A stretch of 64,000 nt of DNA, taken from positions 117,008 through 181,007 of the forward strand of contig NZ_QGGR01000016.1 in assembly GCF_003148685.1 (NCBI RefSeq). Direction: 5' to 3'. Shown here one piece after another: positions 8,301 to 16,151 of the stretch. The number at the start of each line of letters is the position of its first letter. The stretch's first letter is position 1. Made by a program: the position numbers and the translations under genes. The DNA comes from Actinoplanes xinjiangensis (GTDB lineage: Bacteria; Actinomycetota; Actinomycetes; Mycobacteriales; Micromonosporaceae). Below the pieces are notes generated by a model that worked only from the letters and a program-made list of their open reading frames with translations, made no database searches and was not told where the DNA came from.

Positions 8301-9776
8301 CACGGCCGTGGTGACCGAGGCGATGTTGCGCACCTGACTGGTCAGGTTCGACGCCATGTAGTTGACGTTGTCGGTGAGGTCGCGCCACGTACCAGAAATG
8401 CCTTTGACCTGGGCTTGTCCGCCCAGTTTGCCCTCCGAGCCGACCTCGCGCGCGACACGCGTCACCTCGTCGGCGAACGACGACAGCTGATCGACCATCG
8501 TGTTGACGGTGTTCTTCAGCTCCAGAACCTCGCCGCGCGCGTCGACGGTGATCTTCTGCGACAGGTCACCCTTGGCGACCGCCGTGGAGACCTGTGAGAT
8601 GTTCCGCACCTGGGCGGTCAGGTTCGCGGCCAGCTGATTCACGTTCTCGGTGAGGTCACGCCAGGTGCCGGAGACACCGCGGACCTGGGCCTGCCCCCCG
8701 AGCCGGCCCTCGGTACCCACCTCACGCGCGACCCGCGTCACCTCGTCGGCGAACGACGACAACTGGTCGACCATCGTGTTGACGGTGTCCTTGAGCTCCA
8801 GGATCTCGCCCTGCGCGGCCACCGTGATCTTCTGCGACAGGTCACCCTTCGCCACCGCCGTGGAGACCTGGGCGATGTTGCGCACCTGGCTCGTCAGGTT
8901 GGAGGCCATCGAGTTCACCGAGTCGGTGAGGTCCTTCCAGGTGCCGGCCACGTTCGGCACATCGGCCTGGCCGCCCAGCTTGCCCTCGGTGCCCACCTCG
9001 CGGGCCACCCTGGTCACCTGCTCGGCGAAGAGCCGGAGCGTGTCGGTCAGCCCGTTCATGGTGTCGGACAGTTCGGCGACCTCGCCGCGGGCCGACACGG
9101 TGATCTTCTGCGACAGGTCGCCGCGGGCCACCGCCGTCGCCACCTGTGAGATGGACCGCACCTGGTGCGTCAGGTTCGACGCCATCGTGTTCACCGAGTC
9201 GGTGAGGTCCTTCCACGTGCCGGCCACACCACGCACGTCGGCCTGACCGCCCAGCTCGCCCTCGGTGCCCACCTCACGCGCCACACGGGTCACCTCGTCG
9301 GCGAACGACGACAGCTGATCCACCATCGTGTTCACGGTCCGGCCGATCCGCAGGAACTCACCACGCAGCGGGCGGCCGTCCATCTCCAGCGCCATGTGCT
9401 GCGACAGATCACCCTCGGCCACCGCCACGATGACCCGGGAGATCTCCGTGGTGGGCCGGGCCAGGTCGTCGATCAGCGAGTTCACCGACCGGACGCTGTC
9501 CTCCCACGAGCCGTCCAGGCCCTCCTCGTCGAGGCGCTCGGTGAGCCGGCCGTCCCGGCCGACGATGCGGCTTATCCGGCGCAGATCCAGATTCTGCCGC
9601 TCCTGCAACGAGACGACCTCGTTGAACGCCTCCGCGACCGCCCCGGCCGTACCGCCCCGGCGGGGCAACCGGACCTTCAGATCGCCACGGCGCACACGGC
9701 GCAGCGCGTCGGCGAGTTCGCCGAGCAGAACGGTCTCGTCGGGAACGCCGACGCTGGCCTCTTTCGCCGCAGTCAT
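5382..9776 (-). CDS. Poly-HAMP hybrid histidine kinase with GAF and receiver domains
   Basis: A 1,464-residue, apparently soluble sensor kinase with no signal peptide or membrane segment. The N-terminal 780 residues are a tandem HAMP array: units of about 92 residues, each with two HAMP-like segments (GDLSQKITVDARGEILEL and VGTEGKLGGQAQVRGVAGTW). A GAF domain follows at about 800-965, then a coiled coil, HisKA with H1051 (NMSHELRTPLNS), HATPase (LLSNAVKFT, DTGIGI, GGTGLGLS) and a C-terminal receiver with phospho-acceptor D1386 (VLMDAMMPDQDG). The layout resembles group III kinases such as fungal Nik1/Os-1. The ATG at 9776 has GAGGA 5 bases upstream. Output may pass to the response regulator at 4773. 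Confidence 0.93.
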   Translation of the reverse strand: MTAAKEASVGVPDETVLLGELADALRRVRRGDLKVRLPRRGGTAGAVAEAFNEVVSLQERQNLDLRRISRIVGRDGRLTERLDEEGLDGSWEDSVRSVNSLIDDLARPTTEISRVIVAVAEGDLSQHMALEMDGRPLRGEFLRIGRTVNTMVDQLSSFADEVTRVAREVGTEGELGGQADVRGVAGTWKDLTDSVNTMASNLTHQVRSISQVATAVARGDLSQKITVSARGEVAELSDTMNGLTDTLRLFAEQVTRVAREVGTEGKLGGQADVPNVAGTWKDLTDSVNSMASNLTSQVRNIAQVSTAVAKGDLSQKITVAAQGEILELKDTVNTMVDQLSSFADEVTRVAREVGTEGRLGGQAQVRGVSGTWRDLTENVNQLAANLTAQVRNISQVSTAVAKGDLSQKITVDARGEVLELKNTVNTMVDQLSSFADEVTRVAREVGSEGKLGGQAQVKGISGTWRDLTDNVNYMASNLTSQVRNIASVTTAVAKGDLSQKITVDARGEILELKSTVNTMVDQLSSFADEVTRVAREVGTEGKLGGQAQVRGVAGTWRDLTDNVNSMASNLTSQVRNIAQVSTAVAKGDLSQKITVDAQGEILELKNTVNTMVDQLSSFADEVTRVAREVGSEGSLGGQAQVRGVAGTWRDLTDNVNYMASNLTAQVRNIASVTTAVAKGDLSQKITVDARGEILELKNTVNTMVDQLSSFADEVTRVAREVGSEGKLGGQAQVKGVSGTWRDLTDNVNQLASTLTIQLRAIAEVSTAVTRGDLTQSVAVEAQGEVAELKDNINRMIVTLRDTTKANAEQGWLDSNLARIGGLLQGQRDVGEVCRMIMTEVTPLVDGQLGAFFLVDNEEAVTRLRLNAAYGYVARDHDVIFGPGEGLVGQAAVSRRTIRVRATHDGILTMRSGLLAMPPNDLVVLPVLFEGEMLGVIEFASVAAFSGLHLTFLERLVATIGIALNTIQANRRTEALLAQSQRLAREMQDQSAELQRTNAELEDKAKLLSDQKANIELKNREIELARLGLEEKAQQLSRANTYKSEFLANMSHELRTPLNSLLLLARLLADNTERNLTGKQIEFAKTIHSAGSDLLSLIDDILDLSKIEAGRMDVEADVVDFDGIRSYVEQAFVPQAEVKGLDFRVDVAPELPDSIVTDPQRLQQILRNLLSNAVKFTDNGSVTLSIYATALAADVDAPPMLHSAQQVVAFAVADTGIGISDEKLAIIFEPFQQADGTTTRKYGGTGLGLSISREFAALLGGTITVSSVPGEGSTFTLYMPEALTADAIPMPVLPPVPAKAISVRPAASLGLPLMEMPPRVEEKQSVSPAGRKLEGVTVLIVDDDVRNVFALTSALEMHGLHVLYSDNGVDGVRILAEHPEIDIVLMDAMMPDQDGYETTRGIRRNQRFRDLPVVFLTAKAMPGDRESALAAGASDYITKPVDLDELIELMDRWVNAGGTGSRKDG
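7440..9440 (-). repeat. 276-bp in-gene tandem repeat encoding HAMP pairs
   Basis: Nearly identical blocks recur every 276 bp inside the hybrid kinase gene. For example, the GDLSQ codons recur at about 7733, 8009, 8285, 8561, 8837 and 9113. The inner units are the most alike and the outermost ones diverge, as expected for unequal recombination within a coding array. Confidence 0.85.
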
Positions 9777-9888
9777 GGTGTCCTCACTTGCTGTCGACTC
9801 CCGGGGGCTACCTATCCTCTCTCGCCCGACCGGGTCAATGCGAGACACGACTTTGTGCATCCACCCTTCGACGGGAGAGGATGCATGG

Positions 9889-11925
9889 GTGCCAGCCGAG
9901 GTCGGAACGAGGACGAGCATCCCGTCGGGAGCCCCGTCCGAGGCGCTGGTGCGCCGGACCAGGTTGCCCAACGACCGGCGGACCCCCGCGGCGGCCCGCG
10001 CGCTGGTCCGGTCCGTGCTCGAGGAGACCGGGCTGGTCGGCCTGCTCAACGAGGCTCTGCTGCTCACCACCGAGCTGTCCACCAACGCCGTGGTGCACGC
10101 CAACACCGAGCTGGAGATCGAGGTCTCGGCCGACCCGGGCGGGCTCACCGTCACCGTCACCGACTTCGCCTCCGGGCCCGTCGAGCAGCTCACCATCGGC
10201 CCCAAGAACGAGACCTCGGAGATCGGCGAGGTCGCCGAGCGGGGCCGTGGCCTGCTGCTCGTCGACCACTTCGCCAGCCGCTGGGGCACCGTTCACGAGG
10301 GCGACGGCAAAGGCGTCTGGTTCCGGATCGACCAGCGGGAGGGCGCCGGCGTCCCGGTCCGCCTGCCCAACGTCTCCGAGACCCCGAGCCTCGGCGCGCT
10401 CACCGGGCTGCTGCGCAGCGGCACCGACCGGCACTCCGACGAGGGCCTGGCCGACCTGGCCGCCGACCTGCTCTCCCGGCTCGCGCGCCTCACCGGCGCG
10501 GCCGGCGGTGTGGTCCGGCTCGACCGGGGCGACGGCATAGGCAGACAACTTCTCGCACGGTACGGTCGGGCGCCCCGCGACAACGCCGACACCATCCGCG
10601 TGCCCCTGGCCGTGCAGAGACCCTATGCGGGCGAACTCGAACTCGACGCCGCCCCCGAGGGATACGCCCTGGCCCTGGCCACCATGGTCGCCGAGCGGTT
10701 CGCCCTGCATCTGGAAAATGACCGGTTGCGCCGCGCCGACATCCGCCGGCAGACCTGGATCACGTTCCTCGCCGAGGCCAGCGAGCTGCTCGCCCAGTCC
10801 CTCGACGTCAACCTGACGATGGCCCTGATCCCGCAGCTGGTGGTCCCGCGGCTCGGCCAGTGGTGCGCCGTGCACACCACCGACGCGTGGGGCCGCCTGC
10901 AACTCGCCGCCGCCACCCACGCCGACGAGTCCGTGCTGGCCCAGCTGCACGCGACCCTCGCCGAGCCCGGGCCCGAGTCGCTGCTGGCCCGGCTGGAGGA
11001 GTCGTCCCGCCTGGGCACCCAGGTGATGTTCAACTCACCGCTGGAGGGCTATGCGGTGCCGCTGGTGGCCCGTGGCGCCCGGCTCGGCACCCTCGCCGTC
11101 GGGCGGCACCCGAAACACCGGCACGACGCCGACGAGGTCGCCGTCCTCGAAGACGTGGCCCGGCGGGCGGCGCTCGCCATCGACAACGCGCGCATCCACG
11201 ACGAGCGGCGGACGGTCGCCCGTACCCTCCAGGCGTCGCTGCTGCCCCCGGCCCTGCCCCGGGTCGACGGCATCGGTTTCGCGGCCGAGTATGTGCCGAC
11301 CGGCTCCGAGGTGGGCGGCGACTTCTACGACGTCATCCCGTCCGGCGACGACCAGTGGCTGGTCGTGGTCGGCGACGTCTCCGGCAAGGGCGTGCAGGCG
11401 GCCACCGTGACCGGCCTGGTCCGCGACGTGATCCGGATCCTCGTCGACGACGGCAAGGCGCTCAGCGAGATCCTATGGCGGGTCAACCGGACCCTCGTGC
11501 AGCGCGGCGGCGGACGATACTGCACGCTCGCGATGGCGTCGGTGACCCGGCAGCCGACCGGCGCGCTCACCGTCTGCCTGCACCTGGCCGGGCACGACCG
11601 GGCGGTGCTGGTCCGCGCCGACGGTAAGACCGCGTTCGTCGGCGAGGGCGGCACCGCACTCGGCCTGCTGGAGACGATCACGTCACCGGATGTGACGATC
11701 ACCCTGGACTCCGGCGACTCACTGATCTTCTACACCGACGGGGTCACCGAGCGCCGGCGCGGCCGCGAGCTCTTCGGATCCGCCCGGCTGAAGGAGGCCT
11801 CGGCCCCCCTGGCCGGCTACCCGGCGGACGTGATGGCGGCCCGGATCCGCTCCACCACGATCAACTTCTCGGTCGAGGAACCCCGCGACGACATCGCGAT
11901 CCTGGTCCTCCGCAACGACGCCTGA
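9889..11925 (+). CDS. RsbW-like ATPase, GAF and SpoIIE-type PP2C phosphatase fusion
   Basis: A 678-residue signalling protein. The N-terminal GHKL ATPase covers about residues 20-140 (LLTTELSTNAVVHAN, GRGLLLVDHFASRWG). A GAF-like region covers about 180-430 (WCAVHTTDAWGRLQLAA to AIDNARIHDERR). The PP2C/SpoIIE phosphatase covers about 440-678 (GSEVGGDFYDV, VVVGDVSGKGVQAA, FYTDGVTERR, EEPRDDIAILVLR) with metal-binding aspartates present. It combines a switch kinase and its opposing phosphatase in one chain and probably controls STAS proteins. The GTG at 9889 has GGGAGAGGA 8 bases upstream; an ATG at 9885 is out of frame. It is divergent from the poly-HAMP kinase gene, with 112 bp between them. 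Confidence 0.88.
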   Translation: MPAEVGTRTSIPSGAPSEALVRRTRLPNDRRTPAAARALVRSVLEETGLVGLLNEALLLTTELSTNAVVHANTELEIEVSADPGGLTVTVTDFASGPVEQLTIGPKNETSEIGEVAERGRGLLLVDHFASRWGTVHEGDGKGVWFRIDQREGAGVPVRLPNVSETPSLGALTGLLRSGTDRHSDEGLADLAADLLSRLARLTGAAGGVVRLDRGDGIGRQLLARYGRAPRDNADTIRVPLAVQRPYAGELELDAAPEGYALALATMVAERFALHLENDRLRRADIRRQTWITFLAEASELLAQSLDVNLTMALIPQLVVPRLGQWCAVHTTDAWGRLQLAAATHADESVLAQLHATLAEPGPESLLARLEESSRLGTQVMFNSPLEGYAVPLVARGARLGTLAVGRHPKHRHDADEVAVLEDVARRAALAIDNARIHDERRTVARTLQASLLPPALPRVDGIGFAAEYVPTGSEVGGDFYDVIPSGDDQWLVVVGDVSGKGVQAATVTGLVRDVIRILVDDGKALSEILWRVNRTLVQRGGGRYCTLAMASVTRQPTGALTVCLHLAGHDRAVLVRADGKTAFVGEGGTALGLLETITSPDVTITLDSGDSLIFYTDGVTERRRGRELFGSARLKEASAPLAGYPADVMAARIRSTTINFSVEEPRDDIAILVLRNDA

Positions 11926-11989
11926 CCCCGTCCCCCTCGCCCCCTTCACGGCCGTGTTCCTGTCAGACCCCCGTGGCAGGGTGTCGGTC

Positions 11990-12553
11990 ATGGCGAAGAC
12001 GCAGTACTTCACCGCGACCACGATCGACGGCTTCATCGCCGACGAGCACAACTCACTGGACTGGCTCTTCGAGGTCGACGACAAGGCCGGCGAGAATCCG
12101 TTCGCATCGTTCTTCGAGGGTGTCGGCGCGTTCGCGATGGGCGCCACCACCTACGAGTGGGTGCTCGCCCACGAGAACGCACTGGAAAACCCGTCCTCCT
12201 GGCTGGAGCCCTACGGCGACACCCCGGCATGGATCTTCACTCACCGTGAGCTGCCGGTCGTCCCAGGAGCAGACCTCCATTTCGTACGGGGTGACGTACG
12301 CCCCGTCCACGCCGAGATGACCGCGGCCGCCGCCGGAAAGAACATCTGGCTCGTCGGCGGCGGTGAGCTGGTCGCCCAGTTCGCCGACCACGGCCTCCTC
12401 GACGAGGTGATCCTCGGCGTCGCGCCGGTGACCCTGGGTGCCGGAGCCCCTGTCCTGCCTCGCCGCATCACATCGTCCCGGTTCGCCTTGACCAGCACCC
12501 GCCAGGTGGGCCAATTCGCCTACCTCACCTACGACCTCCGGCCACCGGTCTGA
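11990..12553 (+). CDS. RibD C-terminal/DHFR-fold family reductase, copy 1
   Basis: A 187-residue protein of the dihydrofolate reductase-like fold (RibD_C family), probably an NADPH-dependent reductase of unknown substrate. Signatures are the N-terminal strand KTQYFTATTIDGFIADEH, the GATTYEW loop and the nucleotide-binding glycines in NIWLVGGGELVAQF. The start is the ATG where similarity to the second copy at 14142 begins. The two proteins align end to end with clearly related sequence. True folate activity is unlikely for this subfamily. Confidence 0.85.
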   Translation: MAKTQYFTATTIDGFIADEHNSLDWLFEVDDKAGENPFASFFEGVGAFAMGATTYEWVLAHENALENPSSWLEPYGDTPAWIFTHRELPVVPGADLHFVRGDVRPVHAEMTAAAAGKNIWLVGGGELVAQFADHGLLDEVILGVAPVTLGAGAPVLPRRITSSRFALTSTRQVGQFAYLTYDLRPPV

Positions 12554-12625
12554 CGGCGCCTTTCCCGCCGCCGTCGGGCCTTGTCCGGCCGCCGGACTCC
12601 GTTTCCTGCCACAGCCTGCGCCTGT

Positions 12626-12730
12626 CCCGGCAACCGGATTCCGTTTCCCGCCGCCCTTGTCCCGGCCACCGGACTCCGTTTCCCGCCGCCCTTGTCCCGG
12701 CCACCGGACTCCGTTTCCCGCCGCCCTTGT
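12626..12730. repeat. 35-bp tandem repeat, three units
   Basis: Units 12661-12695 and 12696-12730 are identical and 12626-12660 differs at two positions. Degraded units with the same core (ACCGGACTCCG, then CCGCCCTTGTC) continue on both sides from about 12,590 to 12,980. The period is not a multiple of three, which argues against coding. Confidence 0.9.
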
Positions 12731-13415
12731 CCCAGGCCACCGAACTTCGTTCCCGCCGCCCGCCGCCGGCCGTTCTTGCCTTGGCCAACGAACTCGGTTT
12801 TCGGCCGCTGTCCGCCCTTGTCTCGCGTTCGTCCATGTCCCGCTACCGGACTCCGGTCGCCCGCTGCTTTCCGCCCTTGTGCCGGCCACAGGACTGCGGT
12901 CGCCTGCCGCCTTCCGCCGTTGGCGGACCATAGGACGCCGGTTTCCGGTTTCCCGTCGCTGTCCGCCCTTGTCCTGACCGTGGGTTAGACCTTTCCTGAC
13001 GTCGGCCGCCCGGCCGCGCCGCCGGGGTTGGGTATCTCCCGCCGCCGTCCACGCTTCGCCCGGGCACCGGGTTCGATCTTGTCGGGCGCCGCAGCCGCCT
13101 TCTGCCGCGAACGCCTTCTGCCGCTTTTTCCCACCCTGTCGCCCCGCCGGATGACCCACGGCGTCGCCCGTCAACGTGTCCCCCACTCTGCCGGTGCTCT
13201 TGCGTTTGAGCAGTGTGGACAGGGTGTCCACCGACGCCGATCCGAGATGTGAGAGTCGGTCCCGTGACCCCATCCGTTGGAGTACGGTGTGGGACCCCGC
13301 AGCCGGAATTCCCGGAGGCCGCGGCGTCGAGCCGGTGACGGTGGCGGGCTGGGTGCGGCAACACCCCACCCGCCACCGGCACCCCGCTTTCCCGCCGCTG
13401 CCGGCACCGCGCTTT

Positions 13416-13490
13416 CCCGGTCCTGCCGGCACCCCGCTTCCCCGGTCCTGCCGGCACCCCGCTTCCCCGGTCCTGCCGGCACCCCGCTTC
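13416..13490. repeat. 25-bp tandem repeat, three identical units
   Basis: Units 13416-13440, 13441-13465 and 13466-13490 are identical; diverged units flank them from about 13,380 to 13,520. The core is GCCGGCACCCCGCTTCC. The sequence and period are unrelated to the 35-bp family upstream. Confidence 0.9.
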
Positions 13491-13789
13491 CCCGGCCGCT
13501 GGCACCGCGCTTGCCCACCCGCGACCGGCAGCCTGGCGTCTCCCAGCCGCTACCGGATCCCTGCCCGCTACCGTCCCCGTCGGCCTCCCGTCCATGGCCG
13601 ACGTCGCGCCGGTCGCCGGAATCCGCGGTCACATGGACAGTCGCGTGTGCGTTCCTGGGCGGACACGCAGGCCCTGACGCGGTCCGCCAGCAGCTCCTGG
13701 CCAGACGCGGAAGCTCGTGACTCGGGCCTCGAGCCCTGGTCAGACACGAAGGTTCCCAGCTCAGATCCCGGGCCCCTTTCAGACATGGG

Positions 13790-14030
13790 AGCTACCGGCT
13801 CCATGCTTGAGCCGGGAGTTCCTGGCTCCAGCACGGGAGCTCCTGGCCGCACACGGGAACTCCTGGCTCAGGCTCAGGCCCGCCCCTGGCCTCAGGCCCC
13901 GGACCCTGGCCAGAAACCGGAAGTCCCGGCTTGAGCACGGGAACTCCTGGCCGGACAAGGGAGCTCCCCGACTCGGAGTCAGGGCTCCTGGCCGGACACG
14001 GGAGTTCCCGGCTCGGTCTGAAGCTCCCGG
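13790..14030. repeat. Scattered repeats with core GGGAACTCCTGGC
   Basis: Variants of a module of about 21 bp (ACGGGAACTCCTGGCCGGAC) occur at least six times at irregular spacing up to about 110 bp before the second reductase gene. Copies differ by substitutions such as GGGAGCTCC and GGGAGTTCC. Confidence 0.7.
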
Positions 14031-14141
14031 TGAAGATCGGCGGGACAGTCCGGCCGCCGACCGGGGGCGGTCGTGCAGAGACCAAGCCGGTCCTGATCGA
14101 TCTGCCCTTTTTGTCGGGCCGGGCGTGGCATGGTGATTGGC

Positions 14142-14756
14142 ATGGCGAAGACGCAGTACTACACCGCCACCAGCATCGACGGCTTCATCGCCGACGAGAA
14201 CAATTCGCTGGACTGGCTCTTCGAGGTCGACGAGGGCACCGACAATCCGTTCGGTGAATTCTTCGAGGGTGTCGGCGCGTTCGCCATGGGCGCGACCACC
14301 TACGAATGGGTCCTCAAGCACGACAACCTGCTCGAGGAGCCGGAGAACTGGCACGACATGTACGGCGACGTACCGTGCTGGGTCTTCACCCACCGTGATC
14401 TCCCGCCCGTGCCGGACGCCAATGTGTTCATGATCAGCGGCGATGTCCGCCGGGTGCACGAGGCCATGGTCGTCGCCGCGCAGGGCAAGAACGTCTGGCT
14501 GGCCGGTGGTGGCAATCTGGTGAGCCAGTTCGTCGCCGAGGGACTGCTCGACGAGATCATCCTCGGCATCGCCCCGGCCATCCTCGGCGAGGGAACCCCG
14601 ATACTGCGCCGCCGCCTCCTGGTCGACGATCTGATCCTGACCGGTGTCCGGGAAGTGGGCCAGTTCGCCTACCTCACCTACGCGGTCGGCGACGTAGCCC
14701 GCATGGGTCGCCACCTCGCCGCCGAAACCGTGGCCCTGATCCCCGCCCGTTTCTGA
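14142..14756 (+). CDS. RibD C-terminal/DHFR-fold family reductase, copy 2
   Basis: A 204-residue paralogue of the gene at 11990. It opens with the same MAKTQY motif and shares TSIDGFIADENNSLDWLFEVD, GATTYEW and NVWLAGGGNLVSQF. It has about 15 extra C-terminal residues. The ATG at 14142 was chosen by alignment with copy 1; an in-frame ATG at 14130 is possible. The two copies flank the repeat region, which points to a local duplication. Confidence 0.85.
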   Translation: MAKTQYYTATSIDGFIADENNSLDWLFEVDEGTDNPFGEFFEGVGAFAMGATTYEWVLKHDNLLEEPENWHDMYGDVPCWVFTHRDLPPVPDANVFMISGDVRRVHEAMVVAAQGKNVWLAGGGNLVSQFVAEGLLDEIILGIAPAILGEGTPILRRRLLVDDLILTGVREVGQFAYLTYAVGDVARMGRHLAAETVALIPARF

Positions 14757-14939
14757 CCCGACCAGAGCCGTTCCGGGTCAAGGAGCCGAGCCCACCACCC
14801 GGGCTCCGGGCTATCCCGCCGAGCCCACCGCCCCACTCGCGGCTGTCCCGCGGGGGTTACCGCCAGGCTTACCGTCCAGCGCCAGGTTTCCCCGCCGGCA
14901 TTACCGCCCGGCTTGCCGCCGGAGTGGGACGTAAGCCGG

Positions 14940-16052
14940 TCAGAACAGGTCTTCGGGTCGGGCCATCGGTATGCGCTCGGCCATGTCGGGCGGGGCGCTC
15001 ACGATCACCGCCCGCCCGCGCCGGGCCAGCAGCACCTGCTCGAGGCCGGTGATGATGTCGCCGATGCGGGCTGGGCTCAGGCCTCGCGGCAGGACGGCGT
15101 GGACCACTCCGGCGCCGACCGATCCGCGGACCGCCACCGCCGATCCGACGGCGTCGCGCAGGACGAACCCGACCGCGTGCAGGTCACGGGATCGGACGCG
15201 GAGTCGCAGTGCCACATCGGACGGCCGGAACGGGTAGCTCCCCCACCACTCCGGCGCCTCGGTCCGGATCGTGGCGAGCGGGCCCAGCTCGCGGGCCAGC
15301 CGGACGGCGCCCGCCGCGACGAAGTCGGCCGACCCTTCGAGGAGCATCGCGAACGAGCCGGTGCCGGTGGCGGGCAGGTCGACCTCCACGCCGCTCAACG
15401 CGAACTCCTGCGCCACGAGCCGGGTCGTCAGGTCGCTGACCTCGGTCGGTGTCGACACCGGGCGGATCACCCAGCGCTGTGCCTCCGGAAGGTCCTCGAC
15501 CGGCAGCACCGCCGACGTGATCACCCCGGCGGCCGGGCTCTCCCACTCGGCGAGGTCGACGGGCTCCCCGGCCGGGTCGACGAGCGCGACGCTGACGACC
15601 TGACCGGCCGGTGGGCCGAACCTGTGCCGCAGCGGCCCGGACTCGTTGACCGCGAGCACTCCGCCGATCGTGGCGCCGGGTGACGGTGGGTCGAGGGCGA
15701 GCCGTCGGCCGTGCCGGGCGAGGGCGGCCTGCACCGCACCGACCGGGGTGCCGGCGGCGACGACCGCGGACGAGCCGTCGTGGTCCCACATGCCGTGGAG
15801 GCGCGCGGTGTCGATGATGATGTCCAGGCGCGGCGCTCGCACACCCCAGTCAGCCTTGCTGCCCGCGCCTCGCGGTCGGACGCTGAGCCCGCGCTCTCCG
15901 GCGAGGCGCAGCAGCCGGGAGACGGCGTGGGAGGTGGCCGGCGCGGCAACGTAGTCGGCGTGCCGGCCGGCGATCCGATCGTCCCCGCGGGCGACGCGTG
16001 CAGCGCCGGGACCGCAGATCTCCACGAGCTCGGCGAGAAGGGAACCACTCAC
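14940..16052 (-). CDS. FAD-binding oxidoreductase, PCMH/GlcE-like
   Basis: A 370-residue protein with an N-terminal PCMH-type FAD-binding domain. Visible signatures are YVAAPATSHAVSRLLRLA, LSVRPRGAGSKADWG and DPPSPGATIGGVLAVNESGPLRHRFG. The C-terminal half resembles the glycolate oxidase subunit GlcE cap region. It probably oxidises a 2-hydroxy acid or related substrate; no partner subunits are adjacent. The GTG at 16052 has GGGGGAGG 7 bases upstream, so it is preferred over the in-frame ATG at 16096, whose extension would encode the ribosome-binding site as a Gly-rich stretch. Divergent from the peptidase gene. Confidence 0.8.
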   Translation of the reverse strand: MSGSLLAELVEICGPGAARVARGDDRIAGRHADYVAAPATSHAVSRLLRLAGERGLSVRPRGAGSKADWGVRAPRLDIIIDTARLHGMWDHDGSSAVVAAGTPVGAVQAALARHGRRLALDPPSPGATIGGVLAVNESGPLRHRFGPPAGQVVSVALVDPAGEPVDLAEWESPAAGVITSAVLPVEDLPEAQRWVIRPVSTPTEVSDLTTRLVAQEFALSGVEVDLPATGTGSFAMLLEGSADFVAAGAVRLARELGPLATIRTEAPEWWGSYPFRPSDVALRLRVRSRDLHAVGFVLRDAVGSAVAVRGSVGAGVVHAVLPRGLSPARIGDIITGLEQVLLARRGRAVIVSAPPDMAERIPMARPEDLF

Positions 16053-16095
16053 TCCGATGCCTCCCCCCACAGCGAAGATCGTCCACTCTGGCATA

Positions 16096-16111
16096 TCGTA
16101 CACATGTTCGA
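16096..16111. promoter_or_regulatory. LexA/SOS-box-like site between divergent genes
   Basis: TCGTACACATGTTCGA differs by one base from the actinobacterial LexA consensus TCGAAC-N4-GTTCGA. It lies 44 bp before the GTG of the FAD oxidoreductase and 41 bp before that of the peptidase, so it could affect either. A perfect version occurs at 27864-27879. Confidence 0.5.
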
Positions 16112-16151
16112 ATGACCGAGGTTCGTGTGTCCGGGAAATCAGGGCGGTAAC

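Larger units (their letters stand above)
12554..14141. other. 1.6-kb non-coding repeat-rich region between two paralogous genes
   Basis: No convincing gene is visible. All long open frames here have repeat-driven, compositionally skewed translations that change frame with each repeat. The region contains three repeat families (listed separately): a 35-bp tandem array, a 25-bp tandem array and a scattered family of about 21 bp. Strand composition is skewed: C/T-rich on the + strand to about 13,600, then more mixed. Confidence 0.7.

Noticed and set aside
6174..8597. 807-residue open frame on the + strand
   Set aside because: Antisense to the HAMP array of the hybrid kinase; its repetitive translation simply mirrors the 276-bp repeats.
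12053..13432. 459-residue minus-strand frame over the repeats
   Set aside because: Antisense to the reductase and then repeat-driven; 35-bp and 25-bp periods rotate the frame, so no stable protein would result.
12590..13520. Possible CRISPR array
   Set aside because: Units are directly adjacent without spacers and no cas genes are nearby; these are tandem repeats.
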